Below, one piece after another: positions 1 to 11,423 of a DNA stretch of 64,000 bases. Source of the DNA: Acheta domesticus (taxonomy: Eukaryota > Arthropoda > Insecta > Orthoptera > Gryllidae). Made by a program: the position numbers and the translations under genes. The notes under the pieces were generated by a model. It worked only from the letters and a program-made list of their open reading frames with translations, ran no database searches and was not told where the DNA came from. Every line of letters begins with the position of its first letter. Position 1 is the first letter of the stretch. The stretch is from NCBI GenBank assembly GCA_031308135.1, contig JAHLJT010000631.1, positions 157,621,276 to 157,685,275 on the forward strand, read 5' to 3'.

Positions 1-560
1 CGGCGGGGTTCTTTGATCGGTAGCTTTTCGTGTTTTTTTCTTCAACAGCAGGCGAATGCAGGGACAGTACCCTACAAAATGCACGGCGCGCGATCTTATC
101 TTCCCATTCCTTGTCCTATCCTGCCCTTTACTTACACACATTTATATCGACCACACTACCACACATGCCGGGAGTCCGATCGAGATCTTATAGCTTTTCC
201 TGACTGGGGGGTACCCCTCTGGTGGAGATACCTGGTTGAGGAAAATCCCGCTAGCCGACGGTAGGTCGGCGCTGGATTTAGCCATCCAGAGGCACATCAC
301 CGCTTCCTCCCGAGTAAAAAATGTATTACATATACAATTTATGAATAATGGTTTTAGGGGTTGGCACCAATCAACCTAACACCTTAATAGTTGTCAGTCC
401 ATCTGTGGAACACGGTAGAGCCTAAACCGTTCAGCCGATTTTCACGGATATTGATATTACCTGATCGAGCTGAATGGGCTGGAGACTTTGGGAATTTCTA
501 AAGCATATTTTGATTGTTGAGGGTTTTTTACATTCATGTGGCATTTACCTATTTATGCCT
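1..560. other. Unassigned repeat-like sequence at window edge
   Basis: A moderately GC-rich stretch with an 83-codon open frame at 13-264 (+) and no recognisable domain. The text after about 240 (a short hairpin-forming GC stretch, then AT-rich DNA) resembles the 3' end of a dispersed repeat rather than a gene. The left edge is cut by the window, so any element may extend outside. I cannot assign a family. Confidence 0.25.
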
Positions 561-2690
561 CTGTGCGAGTTCGATCAATACGGCGCGTGAGTTGCGTAGG
601 AATAGAATGCCGGCAAGTTAAACCTGAGGATCTCAGTTCGTGTCTCGGAGTGGAAAAAAGTGTTGATTGAGAACACTTTTGCATGTTTATGTAATAGTAT
701 AATATTGCGTAGCATTTAGAAACTAGCATTTAGAAAGTATGTGCTTTGGTAGCTCCACGAGTTTATATTTTAAATGATGTCTTGAGTTCTTTGAATATTT
801 GGTACTCGACCTGAGGTGTATGGTTATTCTAACAGCTTATCTGTTTGTATTTTTAACAAAACTTTTTATCAAAGTTATTTCGAGTACCTGCGATACATTT
901 TTAGCTAAATTATCTCTATTTTTGGTATACAGCAATAATTGTATATTAACTGGTTACAATTCGACACATTAATCCTCTTATATTTAAGTTATAAGTTATT
1001 ATAAGTTAATTTTTATCCGCTGTATTTTTTGATATTGCAGTTTCTGCCTGATTAAATCTGTATATTTTTTATTAAATTTTGTCTTCGAATAGTGTAAAGG
1101 ACGCTTAAGAGAACGGTACAGGTCTCATTGTCGTTGAAACTTCTGATTTATGGAATAGTGTAAAATTGCAATTTCTTTTGGCATCTTCCTACTACTATAA
1201 AATTAATGATATTGGAGAGATTTTTTTCATAATGAAATCTGTCCCTTAAAAACGGATTCCCGTTCAATTTTTCGAAACTATTAGTAATTTTTGCGTAATT
1301 GGCGCGAAATATAGACAAGTTCTTTTTAAAAAAAATTAACTTTTCTCTCAAAAACCGATATACATTTTTTTCTTTAAGATAGATGAAAAGATACTTAAAA
1401 TAATATTGCAGATTAATATTCCTTGAATTCTCTGAACTTTTGAAAATTGCAAATTAATAAACAAGGAGAAAAAGTATGTGCTGTTGTAGCATCATTAATT
1501 TTTTTTTTTACTTTGTGGAATGTTGTGTAGGAAGCATTCTGTTTGAATATGTTTCTATTAGTAAAATATTATACCATTTGCCATTAACATTAACAAAACA
1601 CATATCACACCCAAATACGTAAATGTGTGTAGTATGAATTCATAGTTTAATGTAATGCTATACTTTCACCTACAAGCGAAAGCCGTACTTTTCAAGGATG
1701 AGTAACAAAATACTTGCCTTTTAACTGCATCAAACGAAAATTTGTCAACATTGTCGTCACTGCCCTACTATTTTACTCACAAGTTCTATGAGCAAGTTCA
1801 TGAACACCCACCATTATTTATGTCATCATGTAAATGTGAATTCGTCGTACATTCTCCACATCATCAATCCCTCCTCAAATATTTTAAGATTTTGCTTCGT
1901 GTTTAACACAATTTAATTGCAATGTTTCTACTTCTCAGAGCAAAATATTAAAAACATTTTTAAAATTTCTCGAATTGTCCTTTCTATGTGCCACACGGTT
2001 ATCAGTTTTCAGTAATTGCCTCCAAAATATGTTGTTTTACTCCAGTCAAACGAGAACATATTCTATAAATTAGAAAAAAAACAACAAAACCGAATCAGAA
2101 ATATTTAGTTTCTTAGCTGCTATTGAAGAGGCAAAATACCAAAACTGACCAACTGAGTACATTTGATTGCCTAATAGTATCTACAAAACATACTGTTTGC
2201 TTTTACGTTCGCAATGTGAGACCCATAACGTCATTTATTATCACCTGATTGTGTGCAACGTTCTCTGGTGTCTGTTTGATTTCCGTGGAGATTTTATTAC
2301 AAACTGCTGAAGCATCACATCAAAAACTCCTCTTCATTTCAAACGTATCGGAAAATTTGTGTCCAATATGCTAACTTCCTTCCATTTTTGAGAAACATAA
2401 TTTGTGCGAGATAATTCGAATTTTCTGCACAAAATAAACCGGAAAAATTTCACTCGCGGGTTTAAAATCGCAGAGCAATGTTTTCTCTCAACTGTCGCAG
2501 CTCTTAGAAAATTATTAAACATAAAATTAGTTCAATCCAAATGAACATTGATAAAATGTTTACGTTCGTCCATTAAATAAAAACCTAAAAATACTTCAAA
2601 TTAAGTTTTACTGTTCCTCTTCACACACCGCACTGACGACGATATAGATAAAATAGCGTATTTCCTTTTATTGTATGTAAGTACGTAAAT
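561..2690. other. AT-rich intergenic or intronic DNA
   Basis: No gene is supported here. The longest open frames are short and compositionally random. At about 600-650 there is a weak tRNA-like B-box (AGTTCGTGTCTC) that may be the head of an old SINE; it has no convincing A-box. Confidence 0.5.
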
Positions 2691-2695
2691 ATTAG

Positions 2696-2829
2696 AGAGT
2701 TTTTGCCACCTCTTATGTTAAGCTCTATTGATCTTCTGCACATGCACAGCTCAAGTTTCGCATCACTTTAGTGCATCTCCGCATGCGCAGAACGATAGTG
2801 CTTAACGTTCGAGGTGGCAAAAACACTCT
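2696..2829. mobile_element. Small hairpin MITE with ATTAG flanking repeats
   Basis: A 134-bp near-palindrome. The left end (AGAGTTTTTGCCACCTC) is matched by the reverse complement of the right end, with one inserted base, and the pairing continues inward through a TTAAG block and a CATGCGCAGAA-type segment. The direct repeat ATTAG lies immediately outside both ends (2691-2695 and 2830-2834), as expected for a target-site duplication. It has no coding capacity. Superfamily is not assigned. Confidence 0.6.
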
Positions 2830-2834
2830 ATTAG

Positions 2835-3350
2835 CCTGCCTAGTGGCCGAGGCTGCGAGTCTGGAGGTCAAATTGGCAGGTCAGGGTTTCAAGCACGATG
2901 TAAGTACGGTTGTACGTGTTGGGGCGTGTTGGGCTGACCCACCCTGCATCACCCTTTTCATGGTATTTTTCGTTCCTGTGCCCTTCGGGTGGCGGTAGGG
3001 CATTGCGCATGAAGCATGTACGTGGTATACGTACTTGAATGGTGCCATTCTTCTGGCCTCCCACGGACGAGAGTGTGGGGCTGGGGACACCATGTGGGGT
3101 TTCGCACAGTCCTAACAGGACTCAGCAGAGCGCTACTGAGGCGCCGACATGCTCTATGCATGAAGGAGCTCATGGGCCACCCTAGTACGAATTAGTGAGC
3201 ACACTCCTGAAGAACGCTCCCGTCACTTCGGTGTCATAATGCGGGATCTATGGTAAATGACGTGTCGTGCGCACCTGGAAGTCAGCCAGTCAGAGCAGGA
3301 GGCAGGAAGAGCCAAAAAAACCCACATGGATAAGAAAAGGAAACACACAA
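2835..3350 (+). repeat. Possible tRNA-derived SINE, GC-rich body
   Basis: Immediately right of the MITE is a tRNA-like head: an A-box-like TGGCCGAGGCTG near 2846 and a B-box-like GGGTTTCAAGCAC near 2884. A body of about 400 bp follows that is much richer in GC than its surroundings, ending near the A-rich stretch at about 3310-3350. Short open frames exist on both strands but none looks coding. The call rests only on the pol III box resemblance and the composition step. Confidence 0.35.
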
Positions 3351-4140
3351 TCGCCAAAGCGGTTCCTCGATACCTTCGAAATAGTAAGAGCTAACCGGTT
3401 TTTATACAAATACATAAGTATTGTAAAGTGTTGTACAAAATAAGGTCTTTAAAAAGGTTATATACATTAAAAAAACTAGTAGTTTATGCGTAATTTCTGC
3501 TTGAAATTAATGAAATCGTCTCCTCTATTTTTATTATTTCAGTAGTATACCTTTCCTTTGCGGGTCTGACACGCAACCAATCTTTATAAATGAGATTTCT
3601 AAAGAAGAATTTCACGTAAACATAACGAATTGCACTTTGTCTTTAAAAATATGAATGATTTTTGAAAAAAACGCATCTAAATATTCATGTAAAAAGCAAC
3701 CCGCAGCACACATCAGCATTGTCAACTTTTAGATTGTTAAATAACTCTTAAACGAAGCATTCTAGGGCCTTAAAACTTGACATTTTGAGGCCTCAAAGAA
3801 ACTTTTTTTACACTGTAATCTACTCTTGGATATTCTACATCATTTTTGCTGGTCCAGAGCTTATTGATAGTATCCAATGCCAACTATATCCCAGGCCTGC
3901 GCTCTGGAGGCCGTCACTGTTTGTGACGTGTGTTTGCGACGTCACGCTTAGATTCCTCAATCTTAAATGTATGCTTTCTGTGTACACTTTGTTTGTGTCG
4001 ACTGATAAGTTTATTTGCAAATTAATTCAATATTATGCAAATAAACCTAAATACTCTCACAGCAACAACTAGAAGTATTAATAGTTGATTGATACTAATA
4101 TTGTTTCTGAAAGTGTATAGTGCAGCCGTTCATTTATCGT
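3351..4140. other. Unassigned AT-rich DNA
   Basis: No gene is supported. The 95-codon plus-strand frame at 3785-4072 has no domain, and its codon use matches AT-rich noncoding DNA. The segment at about 3510-3620 is imperfectly repeated at about 5805-5890, so part of this stretch belongs to an unclassified dispersed repeat. Confidence 0.4.
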
Positions 4141-4146
4141 TTTGCC

Positions 4147-4270
4147 ATGGCCTGCAAGTGCTGTGTACTTTGTAGAGGTAACTATGATGGAAATCGTCCG
4201 CATGTTTCAATTTCTCTGCTCATCCTCGACAGAATTTCGTTCCACGCCACACAGGAATGTAAGTATTGAA
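4147..4270 (+). pseudogene. Remnant of a THAP-domain first exon (P-element-like)
   Basis: A frame opening with ATG GCC TGC encodes a start resembling a THAP zinc finger: MACKCCVLCRGNYDG followed by HVS. In the family the N-terminus reads C-x(2-4)-C, then RGNY, then a VS(V/I)F stretch. After HVSIS the family pattern is lost; the next frame gives a better match (FRSTPHRN), implying a small indel. A GTAAGT donor-like sequence follows at about 4260. Downstream exons with the C2CH histidine were not found. It could derive from a P-type transposase gene or a host THAP gene. The call is from motif resemblance only. Confidence 0.35.
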
Positions 4271-4331
4271 AATCTTGTTTCAATGTAAAGTTTGTGACAT
4301 AACCTACAATGCTCATGCAGTTGGTATGGTA

Positions 4332-5195
4332 CACGGAGAGAAATGTTTAGTTCATACAATTAATCACGTAGTAGATTCAACTAAACGGAATAGTACATTT
4401 TGGTAGATCAAAGTGCTTAGTCACGTTAACGAAACTGCTGTTTAGTTAAACACACAAATGCACGCATAGTAATGTTCACTAAGGTCGTACCCCGTGACGA
4501 ATGTCATCTAGTGGAGAAAACTAAACGAATCGTTGCGCTAATACATTGAGTAATATTTACTAAACACATTGCTAGAGAAATAACTAAACGAAACGTGAAA
4601 AGGAATACTTTGTTTCTGTCCCTCCAATCAGTTAGCAACTAGGGTTCCGGAGCGGTAACCCATTTTTCGGCCCCGTGGACTCGAACTTCCTTAACCTCGA
4701 TTACCTGACAGACCCTACCCAAACAGAGCAGTTACGGACGCAAGCTGCCAGCTTTAAGCTATGGACGGTATTTCTATCACCATTTTAGAATACAAAAAAC
4801 AATTATTGAAACCAATAAAATACTAAACACGCCGTTTATGTAGCGTATAATACTATATACAGCGTTGAATTCTTACACTTCAAACGGTTCTAAAACCATT
4901 CGTATTGGCCAGATTGCTGCGAACGCGTGCTTAATATACAGCGTTTAGTAAACAGTGCTTACAAAACAAGGTTCAGTAAGTGTGACTTCATAAAACACCA
5001 AATGATTTCATCTGCGAAATAAGTATAGTACCACTGACAATTCTCTTTGTTCATTCACTTACGATTATGAATTTTTTGATTTACTAAACGAAACTAAATC
5101 ATGTTTAGTGAATATAACTACACAGAATTGTATTTACTATACAATCGCTTACTGAACATATTTTGTACAGTTCTACTACAACATTTCTCTCAATG
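4332..5195. mobile_element. Non-autonomous TIR transposon flanked by TA
   Basis: The left end CACGGAGAGAAATGTTTAG and the reverse complement of the right end (CATTGAGAGAAATGTT) match at 14 of 16 positions. A TA dinucleotide sits directly outside both ends (4330-4331 and 5196-5197), as in Tc1/mariner-type insertions. The roughly 860-bp interior carries many scattered copies of ACTAAAC and its complement TTTAGT, and no coding frame. Superfamily assignment is inferred from the TA flanks only. Confidence 0.5.
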
Positions 5196-6270
5196 TATCA
5201 CATCATGTCACTAAACGCTCATTTTATTCTTATTCAAAACATTTTTGCCTGTGTTTATCGCTCACCCTTCAAATTTCAAATTCTCCTAATTTAAGTCAAT
5301 ATGCGAGTACATTTATGGACAAGGCAGTTCAAGATGGGAAAATATTTTTTTTTAAAACATGAATTAACTAATTGTACTACAATAGCACTGTGGTTTCTTT
5401 TTTATCTGTGCCAGTATTTTCGGTATCAGCACTGATTCGGTGAAATTTGCATGACAGCATGTTCAGTCATGATATTGTATTGAAAAAGCTGGGAAATGAT
5501 TTCCTTAGAGTGATTAGTAATAATTTATTAGTAGTAATTTATTAATTAGTAATAAATTTATATCTTCGACAAGTTGAAGCATTTTTAAGAAAGCTAGGAA
5601 TATTCTCTTAGTACTTTTAGTACTGTAAGTGCTTTTTTGAGCAGGTTAGTGAAATATCTAGATGTTACATGCAAGCAAGTTAAATTTATTATTTAACAGA
5701 TCTATTTATTTATCATTGAAAATAGCTGGAAATATAGTTGGTAAGCATATGATAGTACAGGTGCTGCTACTTCATCTCATGTTATATTGTTTGTAATACA
5801 TAAAATCATCTCCCATATTGTTTCAGTAGTGAGTTTTTCTCACTCACAACCGATCTTCATAAATGAGGTCTCTAAAGAAAGAATTTTAAAGATGTAACAC
5901 GACAATACTGGGAAGAATTCTACTGCGCAAGCGCCGGCATCCAATGACGGGATTTCGATTGACAGGTCTCGTCATTCAGCCTGTTTTGTCGTCTACGAGA
6001 AATGTGTTCATAACGTACACTTTACGTAGTTTTCGCGAATACATTTTAACAGGAATTCGACACTAATACATAATGAGTATGGAGAAAATAAAAAATATAA
6101 GATCCATAATTCCTATATAAAATGGCAGAAACATAATTGTTACTTTCTAATTGAGTTAACTGTTACTGATTGGCCAAAATCTGTATTTTTTACGCTCTCA
6201 AAGACAGCTACGGCAAGAACGATTGACGGACGATTATGTGACGATTATCCGACGATAAGTTTAATGAATC
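5196..6270. other. Unassigned AT-rich DNA
   Basis: No gene is supported. At 5805-5890 there is a partial copy of the segment seen at 3510-3620. A short GC-richer patch near 5930-6000 is not part of any open frame. Confidence 0.4.
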
Positions 6271-6279
6271 ATGTACTCA

Positions 6280-6610
6280 AGATGTTTCAAAAGATGTTTT
6301 CAAAATTTTGATAATGTCCGGGAGGGCTTCATCTAAGGTACCCCGAAGTTCTATAGAATCTTTTTCAAAATCTGAAAGCTTCGACTGGAGCCATATCGAC
6401 GGGAGTTTCTTCAATTTGAGAAAAATCGTACGTATGGTTTTGGCGCTAGTGATGTTCACAGACGGCAGACGGACGGACGTTTTGCTTTCAATTGGTTTTT
6501 CGGTATCAAATACTCACAAAACAATTATTCTGTCTGCATCACGTGTTACATTTGTTCACATTATGATATGTATAAGTACATGTGCTTTAAATAGTGTCAT
6601 GTAATTTTTT
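6280..6610 (+). repeat. Partial copy of dispersed repeat family (right half)
   Basis: Contains the family hallmarks in order: a run like CTTCGACTGGAGCC, then GGCGCTAG, a CAGACGGACGGACG stretch, TTTTGCTTTCAATT, TTTTCGGTATCA and CACGTGTTA. The same order is found near 10.1-10.3, 40.7-40.9, 57.6-57.8 kb and, inverted, near 62.3 kb. The short ORFs on either strand recur with the repeat and are not genes. Confidence 0.6.
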
Positions 6611-6619
6611 CAAAACTCT

Positions 6620-7195
6620 GCATTTTCAGAAACGCTCAAACGCCATTTTCTCAAAAATGGCTCCAAATTTTTTCTTCAAACTTTTCAAACGGATAGTGTT
6701 AACAGCACTCTTTAATATGACGTGAAGTTCAGTTCGGGGTATATTTTCGTTTTTTCAAAAATTACACGAATTTAATTTTTTTTAAAGTTCTCTCACACCG
6801 TTAATATGCATGTTTCCTAAAATTTGTAAAAACTATTTTATTTGTGCTTCAATTTCTTTTAATTCACTTTTTCGAAAACACACAAGATTCCTGTGAAAAA
6901 GAGCTTCAAATTTCGATTTTACATTAGCGCTGAAACGCCATTCTCTTAAAAACGGTTCAAAATTTTTCAAAGAAAATTGCTATTTAAGAGGATGTTTCAC
7001 GATTATTTAATATTCTTAAAAGAATATTTATGTTCTACTATTAAGAAACTGAAAAATTAAGAAAATGTTAAAAAAATAATTTGGGTGGCGGTAGATATAA
7101 TTCGGCAAGAATGTGTCGCAAATGCTAATAACTAGTCGGGACCAAAGGAAATAGAATACTAATGCGGGAAAGTCTGTGCCATTCTGTAGCAACAC
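6620..7195 (-). repeat. Inverted partial copy of dispersed repeat family (left half)
   Basis: Read on the minus strand from 7195 downward it begins AAAACTAGTGTTGCTACAG and then follows the same order as the plus-strand copy starting near 9312 (GAATGGCA, TTCCCG, CTATTTCCT, ATTGCCAC-like, CTTGCC). It then passes into the AT-rich body with GAGAATGGCGTTT segments. It lies head to head with the partial copy at 6280-6610. Confidence 0.6.
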
Positions 7196-7448
7196 TAGTT
7201 TTACTCTCTCGCTTATTGCGTACGCAGAATATTAAAATACGCATCAGATATGTGAATACACTGCATACCTTATACACTGAATTTAATGCCAGAAATATAT
7301 TTAAACCCGTCGTCGACCTACCTCGCTGTTTGGGAGCTTGCCCGGCTGCCAGTCAGCAAACGTTGCTTCGACCTCTGAAATCCTGATGGGGAGAGAGAAC
7401 GCATGCATTCCAGGGGTCTCTGATCATCCTACTAATGACAATTATCCG

Positions 7449-7454
7449 TTTATT
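7449..7454 (-). terminator. Poly(A) signal AATAAA of the small minus-strand gene
   Basis: A consensus AATAAA on the minus strand, about a dozen bases past the TAA stop of the 96-codon frame at 7466-7756. Its closeness to the stop suggests a very short 3' UTR. Confidence 0.4.
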
Positions 7455-7465
7455 GAAACATTAAC

Positions 7466-7756
7466 TTAATGGCTATGGTGCTTAATGCTACTTTTTTTAA
7501 TCCCCTTTTGAGATAATTCTTGTAACAACTTGATACAATATTCACTTTCACTGTCTCTTGATTGTTCCACCCGTTGGGCGATCTCATCACTTTGGTCATC
7601 TTTGCCGGGGTAGAAGTGGTGGTGGCGGCGAGGTCCGGAAGATCGGCGGAGATCGTTTAAACCTCCGCGCAGGGCACGTCCAAATCCACGTCCAGGCTCC
7701 GGTGCAAAGTACGGGCGCAGCGACCTCATCCGTCCTCTCCGGTGTTGAATGGGCAT
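7466..7756 (-). CDS. Small arginine-rich hypothetical protein, 96 aa, intronless
   Basis: I do not recognise the family. The frame starts at ATG (MPIQHRRGRM) and ends in TAA. The N-terminal half is rich in Arg, Gly and Pro (PYFAPEPGRGFGRALRGG, then RRHHHFYPG); the second half is acidic then polar (KDDQSDEIAQRVEQS, SEYCIKLLQELSQKG). There is no signal peptide or membrane segment. Codon use is GC-rich at third positions in the first two thirds, unlike the surrounding AT-rich DNA. A TATA-like TTTAAATA lies about 260 bp upstream and AATAAA just downstream, so a complete short transcription unit is possible, with two tiny upstream ORFs in the leader. The frame stays open upstream to about 7903, so the start could be further 5' if there is an upstream exon. 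The alternative is a GC-rich repeat with a chance frame. Confidence 0.35.
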   Translation of the reverse strand: MPIQHRRGRMRSLRPYFAPEPGRGFGRALRGGLNDLRRSSGPRRHHHFYPGKDDQSDEIAQRVEQSRDSESEYCIKLLQELSQKGIKKSSIKHHSH

Positions 7757-8013
7757 GCGCGCGGGAACAATGACCGGAATGGAGACGCCACGTGTCTTCC
7801 GCGATCTAATGCGCTCACATGAGAGCGGCAGGACGCGAAAGCGTTCAACGGAACTCAGCGGCCGATTGATGCGAGCATTACAGCTCGGAAAAGTGTATAA
7901 CAAAAATGACGCTGGCGACTTTGAAATGCAGCAGGCCGGTGAAAACTACGAAGCTTGAGCAGACTCGGTTCAAGATTCGAATAACAAGAAGACGGAAGAA
8001 TAGCGGTCACCCG

Positions 8014-8021
8014 TATTTAAA
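8014..8021 (-). promoter_or_regulatory. TATA-like box upstream of the small minus-strand ORF
   Basis: On the minus strand the sequence reads TTTAAATA inside a GC-rich block (about 7957-8300). It lies about 260 bp from the candidate start codon. No further promoter element was recognised. Confidence 0.25.
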
Positions 8022-8029
8022 GGAGCACC

Positions 8030-9300
8030 GTGGGCTTCCTTTCCCTGCAGATGACGCGGTGGCCACTGCGCCAATTACGACCCATTCGCCGGTCCCATGA
8101 CTTGGGCCCTCCAAGTCCCTGGTGCTATCTGGTGACGCCCGTTTGACCTTTGGCGGTGGTGCAGGGCCGGCGTCGTTTAACCGCCTGCATACCTAACATC
8201 TGACGACACGGCGCTCCCTTGCCTTCACGAAGTAGAAAATAGGGGAGGGGTGCGCGGTCGGAGAGTGCCGGTAAGGATTAACTGCATGTGGACGCGAAAA
8301 GTGCCCTATTCCTGGTCGCTCTGTTCTCTCTGCTTTTTGCGTTGTCGAGGCGTGAATGAAAATACTTTCGTTTTCCCCGCTGCTGAACGGCCTTTTGTTA
8401 TTATAAAACTCACCACCGAGTAGCTTTTAGCTTGGTGCTGTTACAATATTTTCATTTAAAATTTGAATAGAAAAAACCTATTTGTCCCACTCCGTTCATT
8501 TACGAGGTAAAGTGAAATTTGAAGTGTAAGAAAGGTAGAAATTGTAATAATTTTACATAACGATAATATTATAAATTATAACATTATAACATAAAAATTT
8601 GTTTTCATTTTCAGAAATGTGGCAATATTTCACTACGCAGTTGTGGGATTTATTGCGTCAGAACGTAATATTCATAATTATTGATTAAATTAAAAATTAC
8701 GGAACCTGTGACATTCGTTATGTTGTTTAAGTTTAATGATAATTTTGCAAAAAATAGACATTCAACGAATCTCCAGATCCACTCTTTTTAGTTTCTTTAT
8801 AAATATTTTCTGAATGTTGAAGAATAATTTGCATTTATGATAAAAAATTACAAGTTAAATTTAATATGTTTCAATATTCAAAATTTACCTTGAATTCCCC
8901 TCCCCCACCTGAAATGTAATATAAAACCTAAGAGAATTCAAACAGTGCTAATAAAAATTGTTTACCTATTTTAGTCTCCTGAAGAGTAGAGAATGAGTAA
9001 TGAAAATTCAACATTTTAAATACATAAAAATTGTATAAAATGTACATTCACAGGTTGTCTTAGCATAAATATAAATGCAGAAATATGAATGGTATTCGTT
9101 TCTTTCTTGACGATCACGGTGTTGTGAGACTGTAATGTTGGTATTCCAGAGATTAGATGTCATTTTCCTGAGTTGTGCCTGCAGATCGTGTCGTGAACAG
9201 TCGTAAACAAACATTTTTACTTTCTCGCACTTACTAATGTAAGAAGAGAAAGTACTGTAATCGTGTGTTGGAAAATAGTGAATTTTTTTAAATTTAATTT
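8030..9300. other. GC-rich upstream block, then AT-rich DNA
   Basis: 8030-8400 is GC-rich and CpG-containing, with no frame that looks coding. It could be promoter DNA of the 7.5-kb ORF or a separate repeat. 8400-9300 is AT-rich, and I see nothing in it. Confidence 0.4.
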
Positions 9301-9311
9301 TCTCCATGTAT

Positions 9312-10480
9312 GTAACTAGTGGTGCTACAGAATGGCAAAGTTGTTCCCGAATTAGTTTTCTATTTCCTCTGGTCTCGGCTAGCTATTCGGAATTGCCACA
9401 TTTTCTTGCCAGCTGCCAACTATAGCCGCCCAAAATGCATATTTTTGACATTTTATTAATTTTTCGGTTAATAGTAGCACAGAAATATTATTTGAGAGTT
9501 TCTGAAAATGTGGAATTTGAACTACATTTCACAGAAGACGGTTCAGTTTTCGACAAACTTTTCTTGACGTTATTTTAAGTGTGAGAGACAAGTCAAAAAA
9601 ATATTTTTTTGTAATTTTTGAAAAAACAAAAAATAGAGCAGTATGGTAAAGTACATTAGGCACTATCTTTATCAAAAGTATTAAAAAAATTGGAACCATT
9701 TTTGAGAAAATCTTGTTTTTGTAATTTTTTAAAATTGCACATATTGCACGCAATATTGCGCGAAAACTATTCAAATTTTCAAGAATATGTACATGACCTT
9801 AATGAAAGAAATCACAATTTTTTTTAGAAAAACTCACAGAGAACAAATTTTATTTGAACGAAAAAGCTTTATCTTTAATTTTGTAGTTGAAGGAAGAAGC
9901 CAAAAAAATAGAACTTTTGCAATTTTCGAAAATTCAGAGTTAATTGGGAAAATCGGACGTATGCCACCTTCATAACTGTATTTTTTTCTATTCTTACAAT
10001 AAATTTAAAGAAAAATTTTGAGCTGTTTTTGAAAACATTTTGAAGATGTCTGGAAGCCTCCTTGTAAATAACCCCCAAATGTTACTGAATCTCTTTCAAA
10101 ATATCAAAGCTTCGACTCGAGCCAGATCGAGAGGGGTTCCTTCAATTTGAAAAGTATCCTACGTATGGTTTAGGCGCTAGTAGTGTTCAGACCGACAGAC
10201 GGACCGACGTTTTGCTTTCAATTTCTTTACGGTATCAAGGACCCGCAAAAGAGGGATTCTGGCTACCCCACGTGTTAGGAGATTTATTTTTCTTAATTTA
10301 GCAACTGGATTTGTTCACTTTTTCGTTAGCAGGGCTCGGCAATTAATTTTTTTTCTGTCGAACAATACGTGCAGAATTACATAACTTTCCCTATACTACG
10401 TATAGTACTATACTACTTACTTACTGCACTACTATACTTTCCCTATACTACGTATATACGTACGTATACGGGAAAGTAAA
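9312..10480 (+). repeat. Long copy of dispersed repeat family
   Basis: Starts with ACTAGTGGTGCTACAG and runs through GAATTGCCACATTTTCTTGCC, an AT-rich body with tandem modules, the CAGACGGACCGACG block, CACGTGTTAGG, CTCGGCAATTAATTT and finally CTACGTATA...CGTATACGGGAAAGTA. Copy order and orientation agree with the copy at about 56.44-57.98 kb. A possible extension to about 10766 ends in TGTTGCACCACTAGT, the inverse of the left end, so the full element may be 9312-10766. No protein is encoded. Confidence 0.6.
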
Positions 10481-11423
10481 AAGGGACGGTAAAAATATGG
10501 TGGAAGTCCCATATTCCGGTAATTCTCATTTCTTTCGAAAATTCCAAAGTCTTCCAAACTACAAAATTGAAGATAGAGATTTTTTGCCTCAAACAAAGTT
10601 TGTTGTACAAAATTAGCTCATTTAAGAAAGGTTTTGTACTTTTTTGTGGAAGTAGTTTTCACGTAATTTCTGTTTGTAACTAATGAAACGTATATGGACG
10701 TCCCGTCGTACATAACGATAACATTGTCGCATTGCGAGAAGGTAAATGTTGTTGTTGCACCACTAGTTTTTGTTATTTTAATTGAATAAGAACGTTGGAA
10801 GCTAGCTTTTTAATTTTTTAAACAAATAAATACGATTCATTAACAACTTTCCGTTTTAATATGGAAACGAAAATATAAGGAAGGGGGTGGAATTTAATAT
10901 GCGTGAGTTCTCGCACGGACATGCTAGTTAGTGTGGTGGAGAATTATAACAGATGACTGTGAACGGGAAATTTTATGAAGAACGAAATCTGAGGAAACCA
11001 AGGGAGAGGAATGCTTAAGGATAGGGTGGATTTTTTTTATTTTCGTAATTATGTTTGAATATGTATCAGCGGCAGGTGTAAATAAAGCTGAATAAATTAA
11101 TGGTGATGAATGATGATGTAAGTGTACATATTTCCTATTTTAATAGTATCCTATATAAACACCTATTACGAACTACATTCCGTATTTAACATAATCCTTA
11201 CTTTCTCATGTATGTAGTATAGAGAAAATTGTGTATTGCAGAAAACAGAGATCGAGATTTTGAGGGATATACAAGTTTTGGTTGTCAGTGATACCGAAAA
11301 ATTTGTTTTAGGAAGGCGGCTGACTTTCCATTTGCAACAACAGTTAGCTGTAACCCGCATAAGAATTTGTCATACAAAATTAACTCACAAACACCTACTA
11401 ACGAAGGATGGTCCAAATCTATA
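10481..11423. other. AT-rich DNA between the repeat copy and the Helitron
   Basis: No gene is supported. The segment to about 10766 may be the right end of the preceding repeat element (see the inverse terminal motif at about 10752-10766). The remainder is unassigned. Confidence 0.4.

Noticed and set aside
3785..4072. 95-codon plus-strand ORF
   Set aside because: Composition matches AT-rich noncoding DNA and an overlapping minus frame is equally open; no motif.
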